64,000 nt of DNA from Pseudomonas sp. NFIX28 (GTDB lineage Bacteria; Pseudomonadota; Gammaproteobacteria; Pseudomonadales; Pseudomonadaceae): positions 124,001-188,000 of the forward strand of contig NZ_FNPW01000010.1 in the NCBI RefSeq assembly GCF_900107395.1, written 5' to 3'. Of the stretch, positions 8,850 to 17,769 are shown in pieces; the stretch's first letter is position 1; every line of letters starts with the position of its first letter. The position numbers and the translations under genes are program-made. The notes below the pieces were generated by a model. It was not told the origin of the DNA. It did not search any database and saw nothing but the letters and a program-made list of their open reading frames with translations.

Positions 8850-10784
8850 ATGAGTAAAGCGGATGCCTTCACCCAGGCAGGGAAAACCGCGGTGTTGCAG
8901 AACATCCACGGCACGATGCAGTTTCTCCAGCGGTTCCCCCCTTTCAATCAGATGGAAAACGCTCACCTGGCCTACCTGGTCGAGCAATGCCAACTGCGTT
9001 TCTACGGCCCCGGCGAAAGCATCATCAAACCCGCCGACGGGCCGGTCGAGCACTTCTATATCGTCAAGCAGGGGCGAGTGGTCGGCGAGCGCCAGCACGC
9101 GATCAAGGGCGGCACCGAAACCACTTTCGAGATCACCGCTGGCGAGTGTTTCCCCCTCGCCGCGCTGCTCGGCGAGCGCGCCACCCGAACCGAGCACCTG
9201 GCCGCCGAAGACACCTTCTGCCTGCAATTGAACAAGCCGGCCTTCATCAAGCTGTTCGCCCTCTGCGCGGTGTTTCGCGATTTCGCCCTGCGCGGCGTCA
9301 GCAGCCTGCTGGACCAGGTCAACCAGCAAGTCCAGCAGAAAGCCGTGGAAACCCTCGGCACCCAATATTCCCTCAACACCCGGCTGGGCGAACTGGCGAT
9401 GCGTCACCCAGTGACGTGCAGCCCGGCCACCCCGCTGCGCGAGGCCGTGAGCCTGATGCACGAGCAGCAGGTTGGCAGCATCGTAGTCGTAGATGAACAC
9501 AAGGCGCCGCTGGGCATCTTCACCCTGCGCGACCTGCGCCAGGTGGTGGCCGACGGCACCAGCGACTTCAACCAAGGCATCGAGCGGCACATGACCCAGG
9601 CGCCGTTCGCCCTCTCGCCGGACCACAGCGCATTCGACGCCGCCATCGCCATGACCGAGCGGCACATCGCCCACGTCTGCCTGGTCAAAGACCAGCGCCT
9701 GTGCGGCGTGGTGTCCGAACGCGATCTGTTTTCCCTGCAACGGGTCGACCTGGTGCACCTGGCGCGGACCATCCGCAATGCGCCGCGCATCGACAACCTG
9801 GTGGCGATTCGCGGCGAGATCGGCCAACTGGTGGAGCGCATGCTCGCCCACGGCGCGTCCTCGACCCAGATTACCCACATCATCACCCTGCTCAACGACC
9901 ACACCGTGTGCCGGGTCATCGAACTGACCCTGGCCGACAAGGGCGACCCGGGCGTGCCATTCAGCTGGCTGTGTTTCGGCAGCGAAGGCCGGCGCGAGCA
10001 GACCCTGCACACCGACCAGGACAACGGCATCCTGTTCGAAGCGCGCGACGCCGCTCATGCGGCAGAGATCCGCGGCAAGCTGCTGCCCCTGGCGCAGCAG
10101 ATCAACCAGAGCCTGGCGCTGTGCGGCTTCAGCCTGTGCAAAGGCAACATCATGGCCGGCAACCCCGAGCTGTGCCTGTCCCGCGCCGAATGGGCACGGC
10201 GCTTCGCCGCCTTCATTCGCGAGGCCACGCCGGAGAACCTGCTGGGCTCAAGCATCTATTTCGACCTGCGGGTGGTCTGGGGCGACGAGCAGGGCTGTGC
10301 GCAACTGCGCCGCGGCATCCTCGACCAGGTCGGCGACAACCGTCTGTTCCAGCGCATGATGGCCGAGAACGCCCTGCGCCAGCGCCCGCCGGTCGGGCGT
10401 TTCCGCGAGTTCGTGCTGGCCCGCAAAAATGGCGAGAAAGCCACGCTCGACCTCAAGGTGCAGGGGCTTACCCCCTTCGTCGACGGTGCGCGCCTGCTGG
10501 CCCTGGCCAACGGCATCGACGCCAACAACACCCTGGAACGCCTGCGCCAACTGGTGGCCAGGGAAGTCATCGATCCCCTCGACGGCGCCGCCTATGAAGA
10601 GGCCTATCACTTCATCCAGCAGACCCGCATGCAGCAACACCAATTGCAGACCCGGCAGAACCTGCCTTACTCCAACCGCGTCGACCCGGACAGCCTCAAC
10701 CACCTCGACCGGCGGATCCTGCGCGAATCGCTGCGCCAGGCCCAGCGCCTGCAAAGCAGCCTGGCGCTGAGGTACCAGCTATGA
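8850..10784 (+). CDS. cNMP-binding / CBS / DUF294 nucleotidyltransferase-like signalling protein
   Basis: 644 aa with four visible parts. A cyclic-nucleotide-binding-like domain (about 30-150, FYGPGESIIKPADGPVEHFYIVKQG) comes first. A pair of CBS motifs (about 180-300, MRHPVTCSPATPLREAVSLM and MTQAPFALSPDHSAFDAAIAM) follows. Then comes a GlnD/GlnE-type nucleotidyltransferase core (GSEGRREQTLHTDQDNG near 376-392, with the DxD metal site intact) and a DUF294 C-terminal domain. The family is thought to sense nucleotides and modify or bind a partner, but the target is unknown. The start is placed at ATG 8850 (MSKADAFTQ), the usual family start; ATG 8799 is possible. The last 4 bases overlap the exonuclease gene. 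Confidence 0.86.
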   Translation: MSKADAFTQAGKTAVLQNIHGTMQFLQRFPPFNQMENAHLAYLVEQCQLRFYGPGESIIKPADGPVEHFYIVKQGRVVGERQHAIKGGTETTFEITAGECFPLAALLGERATRTEHLAAEDTFCLQLNKPAFIKLFALCAVFRDFALRGVSSLLDQVNQQVQQKAVETLGTQYSLNTRLGELAMRHPVTCSPATPLREAVSLMHEQQVGSIVVVDEHKAPLGIFTLRDLRQVVADGTSDFNQGIERHMTQAPFALSPDHSAFDAAIAMTERHIAHVCLVKDQRLCGVVSERDLFSLQRVDLVHLARTIRNAPRIDNLVAIRGEIGQLVERMLAHGASSTQITHIITLLNDHTVCRVIELTLADKGDPGVPFSWLCFGSEGRREQTLHTDQDNGILFEARDAAHAAEIRGKLLPLAQQINQSLALCGFSLCKGNIMAGNPELCLSRAEWARRFAAFIREATPENLLGSSIYFDLRVVWGDEQGCAQLRRGILDQVGDNRLFQRMMAENALRQRPPVGRFREFVLARKNGEKATLDLKVQGLTPFVDGARLLALANGIDANNTLERLRQLVAREVIDPLDGAAYEEAYHFIQQTRMQQHQLQTRQNLPYSNRVDPDSLNHLDRRILRESLRQAQRLQSSLALRYQL

Positions 10785-11488
10785 GCCTGTTCGCCTGGTT
10801 GCGCCCGGCCAACGCGGCGCTCAGCGCCGAACAGCAACGCCGCCGCGAGCGCCTGCCCGTCGCCCCGCCGCTGGGCGAATGCAGCCTGCGCGAACAGCGC
10901 TGGGTGGTGGTGGACCTGGAAACCACCGGGCTCAACCTCAACCGCGACCAGGTGCTGTCCATTGGCGCGGTGGTGATAGAAGACGGCGCCATCGATTTGG
11001 GCCAGCAGTTCGAGCGCACCTTGCAGCGCACCGATCACAAGCTCAGCCCCAGCGTACTGATTCACGGCCTCGGGCCCAGTGCGATTGCCGCCGGCTGCGA
11101 TCCGGCGCAAGCCTTGCTGGACTTCATGGACTTCGTCGGCGACAGCCCGCTGCTGGCCTTCCACGCACCGTTCGACCAGCACATGCTCGGCCGGGCCCTG
11201 AAGGACAGCCTGGGTTATCGCTTGCAGCATCCGTTCCTCGACGTCGCCGACATGGCCCCGCTGCTCTGCCCGCAGGCGCATATCCGCCAAGCCGGGCTGG
11301 ACGACTGGATGGGCTACTTCAAGCTGCAGGCCGGCGAACGCCACAACGCCGCCGCCGATGCCCTGGCCACAGCCGAATTGGCGCTGATCCTGTTCAGCCG
11401 CGCCCGCCAGCAGCAGATCCACAGCCCGCTGAACCTGCAGCAACGGCTCAACCAATGGAAGCGTAGGCAACAGAGCCACTCCTTCTGA
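10781..11488 (+). CDS. DnaQ-like 3'-5' exonuclease (DEDDh)
   Basis: 235 aa with an RNase T/DnaQ exonuclease fold. The motifs are Exo I VVDLETTGLN (about 44-53), Exo II HAPFDQHML (about 127-135) and Exo III HNAAADALATAEL (about 187-199), so all four acidic residues and the general-base His are present. It overlaps the preceding nucleotidyltransferase-like gene by 4 bp (ATGA), implying translational coupling. This pair is kept together in other pseudomonads, often near acetate genes. The physiological nucleic-acid substrate is not known. Confidence 0.88.
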   Translation: MSLFAWLRPANAALSAEQQRRRERLPVAPPLGECSLREQRWVVVDLETTGLNLNRDQVLSIGAVVIEDGAIDLGQQFERTLQRTDHKLSPSVLIHGLGPSAIAAGCDPAQALLDFMDFVGDSPLLAFHAPFDQHMLGRALKDSLGYRLQHPFLDVADMAPLLCPQAHIRQAGLDDWMGYFKLQAGERHNAAADALATAELALILFSRARQQQIHSPLNLQQRLNQWKRRQQSHSF

Positions 11489-11491
11489 CCC

Positions 11492-11642
11492 TGTAGCCGC
11501 TGCCGAGCCATGGCGAGGCCGCGATCGAGCGCATAGCGGGCGCCGGCCGGCGGCGGCGCGTTCTGCCTGGCACACTGCAAGCCCAGGCTTTGCGGCAACT
11601 GCGTTGCCGGTCGCAGCCTCGCGTCGCTCGGCAGCGGCTACA
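11492..11642. repeat. REPIN, type B (long class)
   Basis: TGTAGCCGCTGCCGAGCC at the left and CTCGGCAGCGGCTACAG at the right enclose about 110 bp. Intergenic, upstream of the ECF sigma gene. Confidence 0.8.
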
Positions 11643-11715
11643 GAAATCGGCCCGAAACATGGGCTACGCCCCCAGCCGACCGGCGCCCATTGCGCGGCTC
11701 TGTGCGCCCTGCCAC

Positions 11716-11736
11716 AATCGCGAATAATTCTCGTTA
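11716..11736. promoter_or_regulatory. Candidate Fur box upstream of ECF sigma gene
   Basis: Read on the minus strand, AACGAGAATTATTCGCGATT resembles the AATGAGAATTATTCTC-type Fur boxes of pseudomonads. The centre CGAGAATTATTCGCG is an imperfect palindrome. It lies about 30 bp before the sigma factor start, where iron-loaded Fur would block transcription. Confidence 0.6.
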
Positions 11737-11764
11737 GTTTAAACTTCTCGATTGGTGATGCCCG

Positions 11765-12283
11765 GTGTCGTCAGCCCAAAGCCCTCACAGTGACCTCGTT
11801 GGTGCGTTGTATCGCGACCATCGCGGCTGGCTGCTGGCCTGGCTGCGACGCAACGTGGCCTGCCCGCAACGGGCCGAGGACCTGAGCCAGGACACCTTCG
11901 TCCGCCTGCTGGGCCGCGGCGAACTGAGCGCCCCGCGCGAGCCGCGGGCGTTCCTGGTGGCCATCGCCAAGGGCCTGCTGTTCGATTACTTCCGCCGCGC
12001 CGCGCTGGAACAGGCCTACCTCGCCGAACTGATGCTGGTCCCGGAAGAGGAACAGCCCTCCCCGGAAGAACAGCAACTGATCCTCGAAGACCTCAAGGCC
12101 ATCGACCGCCTGCTGGGCAAGCTGTCGAGCAAGGCCCGCGCCGCCTTCCTCTATAACCGCCTCGACGGCCTCGGCCATGCCGAAATCGCCGAACGCCTCG
12201 GCGTATCGGTGCCGCGCGTCAGGCAGTACCTGGCCCAGGGCATTCGCCAGTGCTACATCGCCCTGTACGGTGAGCCGACATGA
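11765..12283 (+). CDS. FecI-like ECF sigma factor
   Basis: 172 aa with region 2 (LYRDHRGWLLAWLRRNV and DLSQDTFVRLL) and region 4 (LLGKLSSKARAAFLYNRLDGLGHAEIAERLGVSVPRVRQYL), as in iron-starvation sigma factors of cell-surface signalling systems. It should drive the TonB receptor downstream when the matching siderophore arrives. The start is GTG 11765, with a weak ribosome site; no better in-frame start precedes the sigma-2 region. The stop overlaps the anti-sigma start by 4 bp. FiuI or FoxI are the likely named relatives, but I cannot separate them from sequence alone. Confidence 0.88.
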   Translation: MSSAQSPHSDLVGALYRDHRGWLLAWLRRNVACPQRAEDLSQDTFVRLLGRGELSAPREPRAFLVAIAKGLLFDYFRRAALEQAYLAELMLVPEEEQPSPEEQQLILEDLKAIDRLLGKLSSKARAAFLYNRLDGLGHAEIAERLGVSVPRVRQYLAQGIRQCYIALYGEPT

Positions 12284-13266
12284 GCCCGCTCAACGCCAAG
12301 CCGGTCTCCGCCCGGGTATTGGACGCCGCCATCGCCTGGCAGCTGTCGCTGGACTCCGGCGAGGGCAACCCGATGGCCCGCGAGGAATTCGCCAAATGGC
12401 ACGCCGCCGATGAAGAACACGCCCGCGCCTGGCGCCAACTGGGCATGCTCGACCAACGTTTCAGCGTGGCCAGCGGCCCGGCCCGCAGCGCCCTGCTGCA
12501 ATCGCGGGACAGCATCCGCCGTCGCGTGCGCAAGCTCGGCAGCGGGCTGGCCAGCGTCGCCCTGCTGCTGGGCCTGGCCTGGTTCGCCGGCGACCGTTAC
12601 GGCCAGCTGGATTACTGGCTCGCCGACCAGCGCACCGCCACCGGCGAGCAGCGCACCCTGCGCCTGGCCGACGGCACGCTGATCAACCTCAATACCCACA
12701 GCGCCGTGGATGTGCGTTTCGACGAAAAACAGCGGCGCATCGTGTTGCAGGAAGGCGAGATCCTGATCGAGACCGGCCATGGCGACGCCCGGCCGTTTAT
12801 CGTCGAGACCCGCGAAGGCCACATGCGCGCGCTGGGTACGCGGTTCCTGGTCAAGCGCGAGGAACAGGGCACGCGCCTGAGCGTGCTGCAATCGGCCGTG
12901 GCCGCGCGGCCGGAGTCGGGCCAGGGCGAGCAGATCCTCAAGGAAGGCCAGCAGGTGCTGATACGCCGCGACGGCCTCGGCCCGCTGCTGGCCCTGAACC
13001 CCGGCGCCGACGCCTGGACCCGCGGCATGCTGGTGGTGGACAACGCGCGCCTGGCGGATCTGGTCAGCGAACTGGGGCGCTATCGCCGTGGCCATCTGGG
13101 CGTGGCCGACGAGGTGGCCGACCTGCGCATCACCGGCAGCTTCCCGCTGCACGACACCGACCTGGCCCTGAGCGCGCTGCTGCCGACCCTGCCCGTGGCC
13201 ATCGAGCGCCATACGCCGTGGTGGGTGACGCTGGTGGCGCGGGGCGAAAACAAGGCCAAGCCCTAG
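12280..13266 (+). CDS. FecR family anti-sigma regulator
   Basis: 328 aa. The N-terminal DUF4880/FecR region (VLDAAIAWQLSLDSGEGNP, EEFAKWHAADEEHARAW) binds the sigma factor in the cytoplasm. One membrane span lies near residues 88-105 (GLASVALLLGLAWFAG). The periplasmic FecR domain (RTLRLADGTLINLNTHSAVDV; RALGTRFLVKRE) and a C-terminal STN-like part receive the signal from the receptor. It is translationally coupled to the ECF sigma gene and precedes the receptor gene. Confidence 0.92.
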   Translation: MSPLNAKPVSARVLDAAIAWQLSLDSGEGNPMAREEFAKWHAADEEHARAWRQLGMLDQRFSVASGPARSALLQSRDSIRRRVRKLGSGLASVALLLGLAWFAGDRYGQLDYWLADQRTATGEQRTLRLADGTLINLNTHSAVDVRFDEKQRRIVLQEGEILIETGHGDARPFIVETREGHMRALGTRFLVKREEQGTRLSVLQSAVAARPESGQGEQILKEGQQVLIRRDGLGPLLALNPGADAWTRGMLVVDNARLADLVSELGRYRRGHLGVADEVADLRITGSFPLHDTDLALSALLPTLPVAIERHTPWWVTLVARGENKAKP

Positions 13267-13291
13267 GCGCTGGTCGCGAGCCTGCACACTC

Positions 13292-13317
13292 CGCAGGAGC
13301 GAAGCTTGCTCGCGATC
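13292..13317. repeat. Single REP half, type A variant
   Basis: CAGGAGCGAAGCTTGCTCGCGA, preceded by a degenerate inverse arm (TCGCGAGCCTGC) just upstream. Located between the fecR and receptor genes. Confidence 0.6.
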
Positions 13318-13356
13318 ACCGCGCCACACCCACCTGAAACGCCCCGGCTTTTGCTG

Positions 13357-13376
13357 AATCGAAATTATTTTCAATC
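13357..13376. promoter_or_regulatory. Candidate Fur or FecI-type promoter element
   Basis: AATCGAAATTATTTTCAATC resembles a Fur box (GAAAATTATTTTC core). Its GAAAT also fits the -35 of FecI-type promoters. It lies about 70-90 bp before the receptor start, the expected place for a promoter read by the ECF sigma factor encoded upstream. Which of the two it is cannot be decided by eye. Confidence 0.4.
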
Positions 13377-13446
13377 CGCCCTATCACTTTTTGCATCTCG
13401 TCCGGCACATAGGCAATTGAGAAATATTTTCATCAGGAGCCGCCGT

Positions 13447-15876
13447 ATGTCCCGCATGCTAGACACCCTGTTGCGCCCCAGCCTGTTGGCCGTGGCCATT
13501 GCCTTTTGCGTCCCGCTGGCCAGCACCGCATCGGTCGCCGCCGAACAGGTGTCCAGCGTGCGCGCCTACAATCTGCCGGCCGCGCCCCTGGCCACCACCT
13601 TGAACCAGATCGCCAGCCAGGCCGGCCTGGCCCTGAGCCTCAACCCGAGCCTGGCCGCCGGCAAGACCTCGTCCCCGGTCAAGGGCCAGTTCGATGCCGC
13701 CGGCGCCCTGCGCGAGGCCCTGCGCGGCACCGGCCTGCAACTGGAACAAAGCAGCGCCGGCACCTACAGCCTGGTGGCAATTCCCGACGGCGTGGTGGCC
13801 TTGCCGGAAACCAGCATCACCGGCCAGCAAGCCTATGAAAGTGCCTGGGGCCCCGTGGACGGCTACCTCGCCACACGCACCGCCGCCGGCACCAAGACCG
13901 ACACCTCGCTGGTCGAAGCGCCGCGTTCGATTTCCGTCGCCACCCGCCAGCAGATGGAAGACCGCAACGTGCAGAACCTGGACGATGCCGTGCGCTACAT
14001 GCCCGGTATCGTTTCCGCCAGCTACGGCAGTGACACCCGCTATGACTGGATGCGCGTGCGCGGCTTCGAGCCCACGCAATTCCTCGACGGCCTGCCCCTG
14101 CCCCGCGGCGTGTACGCCAACCCGAAGGCGGAAACCTGGAACCTCGACCGCCTGGCCCTGCTGCGCGGCCCGGCCTCGTCGGTCTATGGCCAGACCCCGC
14201 CGGGCGGCTTGCTGGACATGGTCAGCAGGCGCCCCAGCGCTGAAGCCAGCCATGCCGTGCAGATCCAGTACGGCAGCGACAACTATCGCCAGATCAACTT
14301 CGCCAGCACCGGCAAGATCGACGAGGAAGGCCAGTTCCTCTACGGGCTCAGCGGCGTGGTGCGAGATGCCGGCACCCAGGTCGACCACATCGACAACAAG
14401 CGCTACAACATCGCCCCCAGCCTGACCTGGAACATCGACCCCGACACCAAGCTGACCCTGCTCTCGCAATTCACCCGCGACGATACCGGGGCGACCAGCC
14501 AGTTCCTGCCGATCCAGGGCACCAAGATCGACTCGCCGCTCGGCGACATCTCCCATCACAAGAACCTGGGCGACCCGGACTACGAGTTCTACGACCGCAC
14601 CTACTACGCCCTGGGCTACGCCTTCGAGCATCGTTTCAACGATGTCTGGCAGTTCCGCCAGAACCTGCGCTACACCAAATCGGAGCTGTCCTTCCAGCAG
14701 TTGACCGTGGGTTCCTACGCCTACGCCCCGGCCGACGAGCAAGGCAATATCAGCCGCACCTCGACCAATGTCGACGAGGACATCAGCCAGTTCGCGGTCG
14801 ACAACAACTTCCAGGCCGACTTCGCCACCGGCGACATCAGCCACACCGTGCTGATCGGCCTGGATCACCAACGCACCGACACTTCCTACCTGTCGATCTA
14901 CGGTGACGGCGGGACCACCAATATCTTCAACCCGATCTATGGCCAGCCGATCGTCCGTCCGCCGCGCTCCAGCGCCTACTACGACTACAACCAGAAAACC
15001 GTGCAGACCGGCTTCTACGTGCAGGACCAGATGGCCCTGGATAAATGGCGCCTGACCGTGGGCGGCCGCGAGGACTGGGTGCACCAGGGCACCACCTACT
15101 TCAACCAGAACGACGCGACCAACACCGACCGCAGCAAGAACTTCAGTGGCAACGCGGCGCTGAGCTATGTGTTCGACTCGGGTTTTGTGCCGTACCTGTC
15201 CTACGCCGAATCGTTCCAGCCCGCCAGCAACGCCAGCGTCTCCCCGACCGAGTCGTATAAACCCACCGAAGGCAAGCAATGGGAGCTGGGCATCAAGTAC
15301 CAGCCGCCCGGTTCAAACACCCTGCTGAGCGCGGCGGTGTATGACCTGACGCAGAAAAACGTCCTGGTGACCAGCATCGGCCCAGGCGGCGAGTCGATCA
15401 CCAACCAGACCGGCGAAGTGAAGGTCAAGGGCCTGGAACTGGAAGCGGTGTCGGACGTGACCGAGAACCTCAAGGTCATCGCCGCCTACACCCTGGCCAA
15501 GTCCGAGATCCAGAAAGGCATCTACAAAGGCAACCGCCTGCAGCTGATGCCGAACCAGCAAGCCTCCCTGTGGACCGACTACACCTGGCACTCTGGCGTG
15601 CTCGACGGTTTCGGCATCGGTGCCGGCGCCCGCTATACCGGCAATACCTATGGCGACCAGGCCAATACCTGGCTGGGCAAGGCCGACGCCTACACGGTGT
15701 TCGATGCCTCCGTGCATTACGACCTCGGCCGCCTGGACAACAGCCTCAAAGGGGCGTCGCTGAAACTCAACGCCACCAATTTGTTCGACAAGGAATACAT
15801 TTCCACCTGCGATGGTTCCTACTGCTACTACGGCGATCAACGTAGCGTGATCGCCAGTGCCACCTACCAATGGTAA
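13447..15876 (+). CDS. TonB-dependent hydroxamate-siderophore receptor with STN signalling domain
   Basis: 809 aa: signal peptide (LLAVAIAFCVPLASTASVAA), then an STN signalling domain (about 35-115, YNLPAAPLATTLNQIASQAGL), plug (about 160-290, PRSISVATRQQMEDRNVQNLDD and LLRGPASSVYGQTPPGGLL) and a 22-strand barrel ending in the aromatic Trp of SATYQW. The C-terminal block with LFDKEYISTCDGSYCYYGDQR resembles the FhuA/FiuA/FoxA ferrichrome-ferrioxamine group. AGGAG at 13435-13439 fixes ATG 13447. The STN domain and the upstream sigma/anti-sigma genes make this a complete cell-surface signalling receptor. The exact ligand (ferrichrome or ferrioxamine) is inferred. Confidence 0.9.
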   Translation: MSRMLDTLLRPSLLAVAIAFCVPLASTASVAAEQVSSVRAYNLPAAPLATTLNQIASQAGLALSLNPSLAAGKTSSPVKGQFDAAGALREALRGTGLQLEQSSAGTYSLVAIPDGVVALPETSITGQQAYESAWGPVDGYLATRTAAGTKTDTSLVEAPRSISVATRQQMEDRNVQNLDDAVRYMPGIVSASYGSDTRYDWMRVRGFEPTQFLDGLPLPRGVYANPKAETWNLDRLALLRGPASSVYGQTPPGGLLDMVSRRPSAEASHAVQIQYGSDNYRQINFASTGKIDEEGQFLYGLSGVVRDAGTQVDHIDNKRYNIAPSLTWNIDPDTKLTLLSQFTRDDTGATSQFLPIQGTKIDSPLGDISHHKNLGDPDYEFYDRTYYALGYAFEHRFNDVWQFRQNLRYTKSELSFQQLTVGSYAYAPADEQGNISRTSTNVDEDISQFAVDNNFQADFATGDISHTVLIGLDHQRTDTSYLSIYGDGGTTNIFNPIYGQPIVRPPRSSAYYDYNQKTVQTGFYVQDQMALDKWRLTVGGREDWVHQGTTYFNQNDATNTDRSKNFSGNAALSYVFDSGFVPYLSYAESFQPASNASVSPTESYKPTEGKQWELGIKYQPPGSNTLLSAAVYDLTQKNVLVTSIGPGGESITNQTGEVKVKGLELEAVSDVTENLKVIAAYTLAKSEIQKGIYKGNRLQLMPNQQASLWTDYTWHSGVLDGFGIGAGARYTGNTYGDQANTWLGKADAYTVFDASVHYDLGRLDNSLKGASLKLNATNLFDKEYISTCDGSYCYYGDQRSVIASATYQW

Positions 15877-15895
15877 TCGGCTGAGTTAAACAACC

Positions 15896-15920
15896 AGGCC
15901 GTCCAGCAAGGACGGCCTTG
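15896..15920 (+). other. Intercistronic hairpin
   Basis: AGGCCGTCC / GGACGGCCT with a short loop follows the receptor stop by about 20 bp. There is no T-run. It may partially terminate or protect receptor mRNA before the PepSY gene. Confidence 0.5.
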
Positions 15921-15940
15921 GCGTGTCTGAAGGCTAAGAA

Positions 15941-17074
15941 ATGAAAAGCAAAACCATCCGCCGCTGGTCCTTTATCCACACCTGGACCAGCCTGATCTGC
16001 ACGGTATTCCTGCTGATGCTGGCCCTGACCGGGCTGCCGCTGATCTTTCACCATGAGATCGACCACCTGCTGGGCGACGCGCCCGAGCTGCGGGAAATGC
16101 CCGCCGACACCCCGCAACTGGACCTGCAGCAACTGGTGCGCGCCGCCGAGGCCCACCGGCCGGGCGAGGTCATGCAGTATTTCGGCTGGGACGAGGAAGA
16201 CCCCAACGGCGTGCTCACCATCATGGCCAGGACCGCCGGCACCGAACCCAACTCGTCCCACACCTTCATGCTCGATGCGCGCACCGGCGAAGCGGTGGAA
16301 ACGCCTTCGGCCAACGGCGGGCTGATGATGGTCATGCTGCGCCTGCATGTGGACATGTTCGCCGGCTTGCCGGGCAAGCTGCTGCTGGCCTTCATGGGGC
16401 TGCTGTTCGTGCTGGCGATCATTTCCGGCGTGGTGCTGTACCTGCCGTTCATGCGCCGGCTGGACTTCGCCACGGTGCGCCAGGACAAGTCCACCCGCCT
16501 GCGCTGGCTGGACCTGCATAACCTGATCGGCGTGGTGACCCTGACCTGGGCCCTGGTGGTCGGCGTCACCGGGGTCATCAGCGCCTGCGCCGACCTGCTG
16601 ATCGCCGCCTGGCGCAACGACAGCCTCAGCGCGATGGTCGAGCCTTACCGCGATGCGCCGCCGCTGACCCGACTGGCCCCGGCCAGCCGCCTGCTGGAGA
16701 TCGCCAAGGAAGTGGCGCCGGGCATGCAGCCAGACTTCATCGCCTTCCCCGGCACGCGTTTCTCCAGCGAACACCATTACGCGGTGTTCATGAAAGGTAG
16801 CACTCACCTGACCTCGCACCTGCTGACCCCGGTGCTGATCGACGCCAGCACCCTGCAGGTCACGGCCGTGGCCGAACGTCCCTGGTACATGGACGCCATG
16901 GGCATGTCGCAACCGCTGCATTTCGGCGACTACGGCGGCATGCCGATGAAGATCCTCTGGGCGACCCTGGATGTGCTGACCATCATCGTCCTGGGCAGCG
17001 GCCTGTATTTGTGGATCGTCCGGCGCCGCACGGCCAGGCCGGCCCTGGGCGAACCTGCCGGGGTGGCGCCATGA
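15941..17074 (+). CDS. PepSY-associated TM protein (siderophore-iron reductase-like)
   Basis: 377 aa with four membrane spans: TSLICTVFLLMLALTGLPLIF; LLLAFMGLLFVLAIISGVVLYLPFM; LIGVVTLTWALVVGVTGVISA; and a C-terminal VLTIIVLGSGLYLWIV. It has PepSY_TM features and conserved His residues at membrane ends. Such inner-membrane proteins (FoxB/PiuB/FhuF-like in function) are thought to reduce or release iron from imported siderophores. It follows the receptor and overlaps the next small gene by 4 bp. The reductase role is family inference. Confidence 0.85.
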   Translation: MKSKTIRRWSFIHTWTSLICTVFLLMLALTGLPLIFHHEIDHLLGDAPELREMPADTPQLDLQQLVRAAEAHRPGEVMQYFGWDEEDPNGVLTIMARTAGTEPNSSHTFMLDARTGEAVETPSANGGLMMVMLRLHVDMFAGLPGKLLLAFMGLLFVLAIISGVVLYLPFMRRLDFATVRQDKSTRLRWLDLHNLIGVVTLTWALVVGVTGVISACADLLIAAWRNDSLSAMVEPYRDAPPLTRLAPASRLLEIAKEVAPGMQPDFIAFPGTRFSSEHHYAVFMKGSTHLTSHLLTPVLIDASTLQVTAVAERPWYMDAMGMSQPLHFGDYGGMPMKILWATLDVLTIIVLGSGLYLWIVRRRTARPALGEPAGVAP

Positions 17075-17259
17075 GGCCGCGGCAATCGAACTTCTGGAAG
17101 GTCTTCGGCGCGCCGCTGTTCCTGGCCGTGCTCAGTGCCGCGGGGCTGTTCTCCGCGCTGCTCGGCGACGGCATCTGGGACGCCCTGAGCTGGCTCGGCC
17201 TCGGCGCCCCGGCCTTTATCGCCCTGCGGGGCTTGTTCAACCGCCCGCCTGCGGCCTGA
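17071..17259 (+). CDS. Small two-helix membrane protein coupled to PepSY gene
   Basis: 62 aa: a basic N-terminus, VFGAPLFLAVLSAAGLFSALLG and a second hydrophobic stretch around LSWLGLGAPAFIALRGL. The ATG overlaps the PepSY stop (ATGA), so the two are probably co-translated. A similar tiny gene follows the PepSY reductase gene in the ferrioxamine locus of P. aeruginosa. Function is unknown; a small partner subunit is plausible. Its 3' end overlaps the opposite-strand gene by 23 bp. Confidence 0.75.
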   Translation: MRPRQSNFWKVFGAPLFLAVLSAAGLFSALLGDGIWDALSWLGLGAPAFIALRGLFNRPPAA

Positions 17260-17659
17260 GCCCGGCGGCGGGGAAACCGCGCCACAGGTACAGCGCCAGC
17301 CCCAGGCCGATCGGCAATACCGGGATGAACACGCGGTTTTCCTGCTGCGCCTCGGCGGCCACCAGCACGCAGAACAGCGCCAGCCCCAACAACGGCACAT
17401 AACTCGCCGCCAGGCCCCAACGCCAGGGCCGGGTCACCGGTTCGGGGCCGCGCAGGCCCAGCAGGGCACAGCCCAGGGCTGGCAGGGCCAGCGCCGGCAG
17501 CGCCCAGTACCAGGCCATCCAGGCGAATGCCCCGATCAACTCCGGCGCCCCCTCGCCATGGCGGCGAAACTCGTACTGCAAGGCCAGGTACACCGCCAGC
17601 CCGCCCGCAAGGGTCAGGGCCAGGCTGTACAAGCCGTGTCGAAGATAAGACCTGCGCAT
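17237..17659 (-). CDS. Hypothetical four-span membrane protein
   Basis: 140 aa with four hydrophobic stretches: GLYSLALTLAGGLAVYLAL, AWYWALPALALPALGCALLG, LAASYVPLLGLALFCVLVA and VLPIGLGLALYLW. I recognise no family. It converges on the PepSY partner gene with a 23-bp tail overlap and has a start MRRSYLRHG with basic residues that orient the N-terminus inward. Ribosome site AGGAGTGATG lies just upstream on the minus strand. Confidence 0.75.
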   Translation of the reverse strand: MRRSYLRHGLYSLALTLAGGLAVYLALQYEFRRHGEGAPELIGAFAWMAWYWALPALALPALGCALLGLRGPEPVTRPWRWGLAASYVPLLGLALFCVLVAAEAQQENRVFIPVLPIGLGLALYLWRGFPAAGLRPQAGG

Positions 17660-17769
17660 TCATCACTCCTTGTCTGTGCCGCATGCGCCTCTGTGGCCGG
17701 GGCCAGAGGCTGCGCTAAGATCCCCGGGATGGCGAGCCTGTGCTCCCCTTCCATCCACGAGGAATATTC

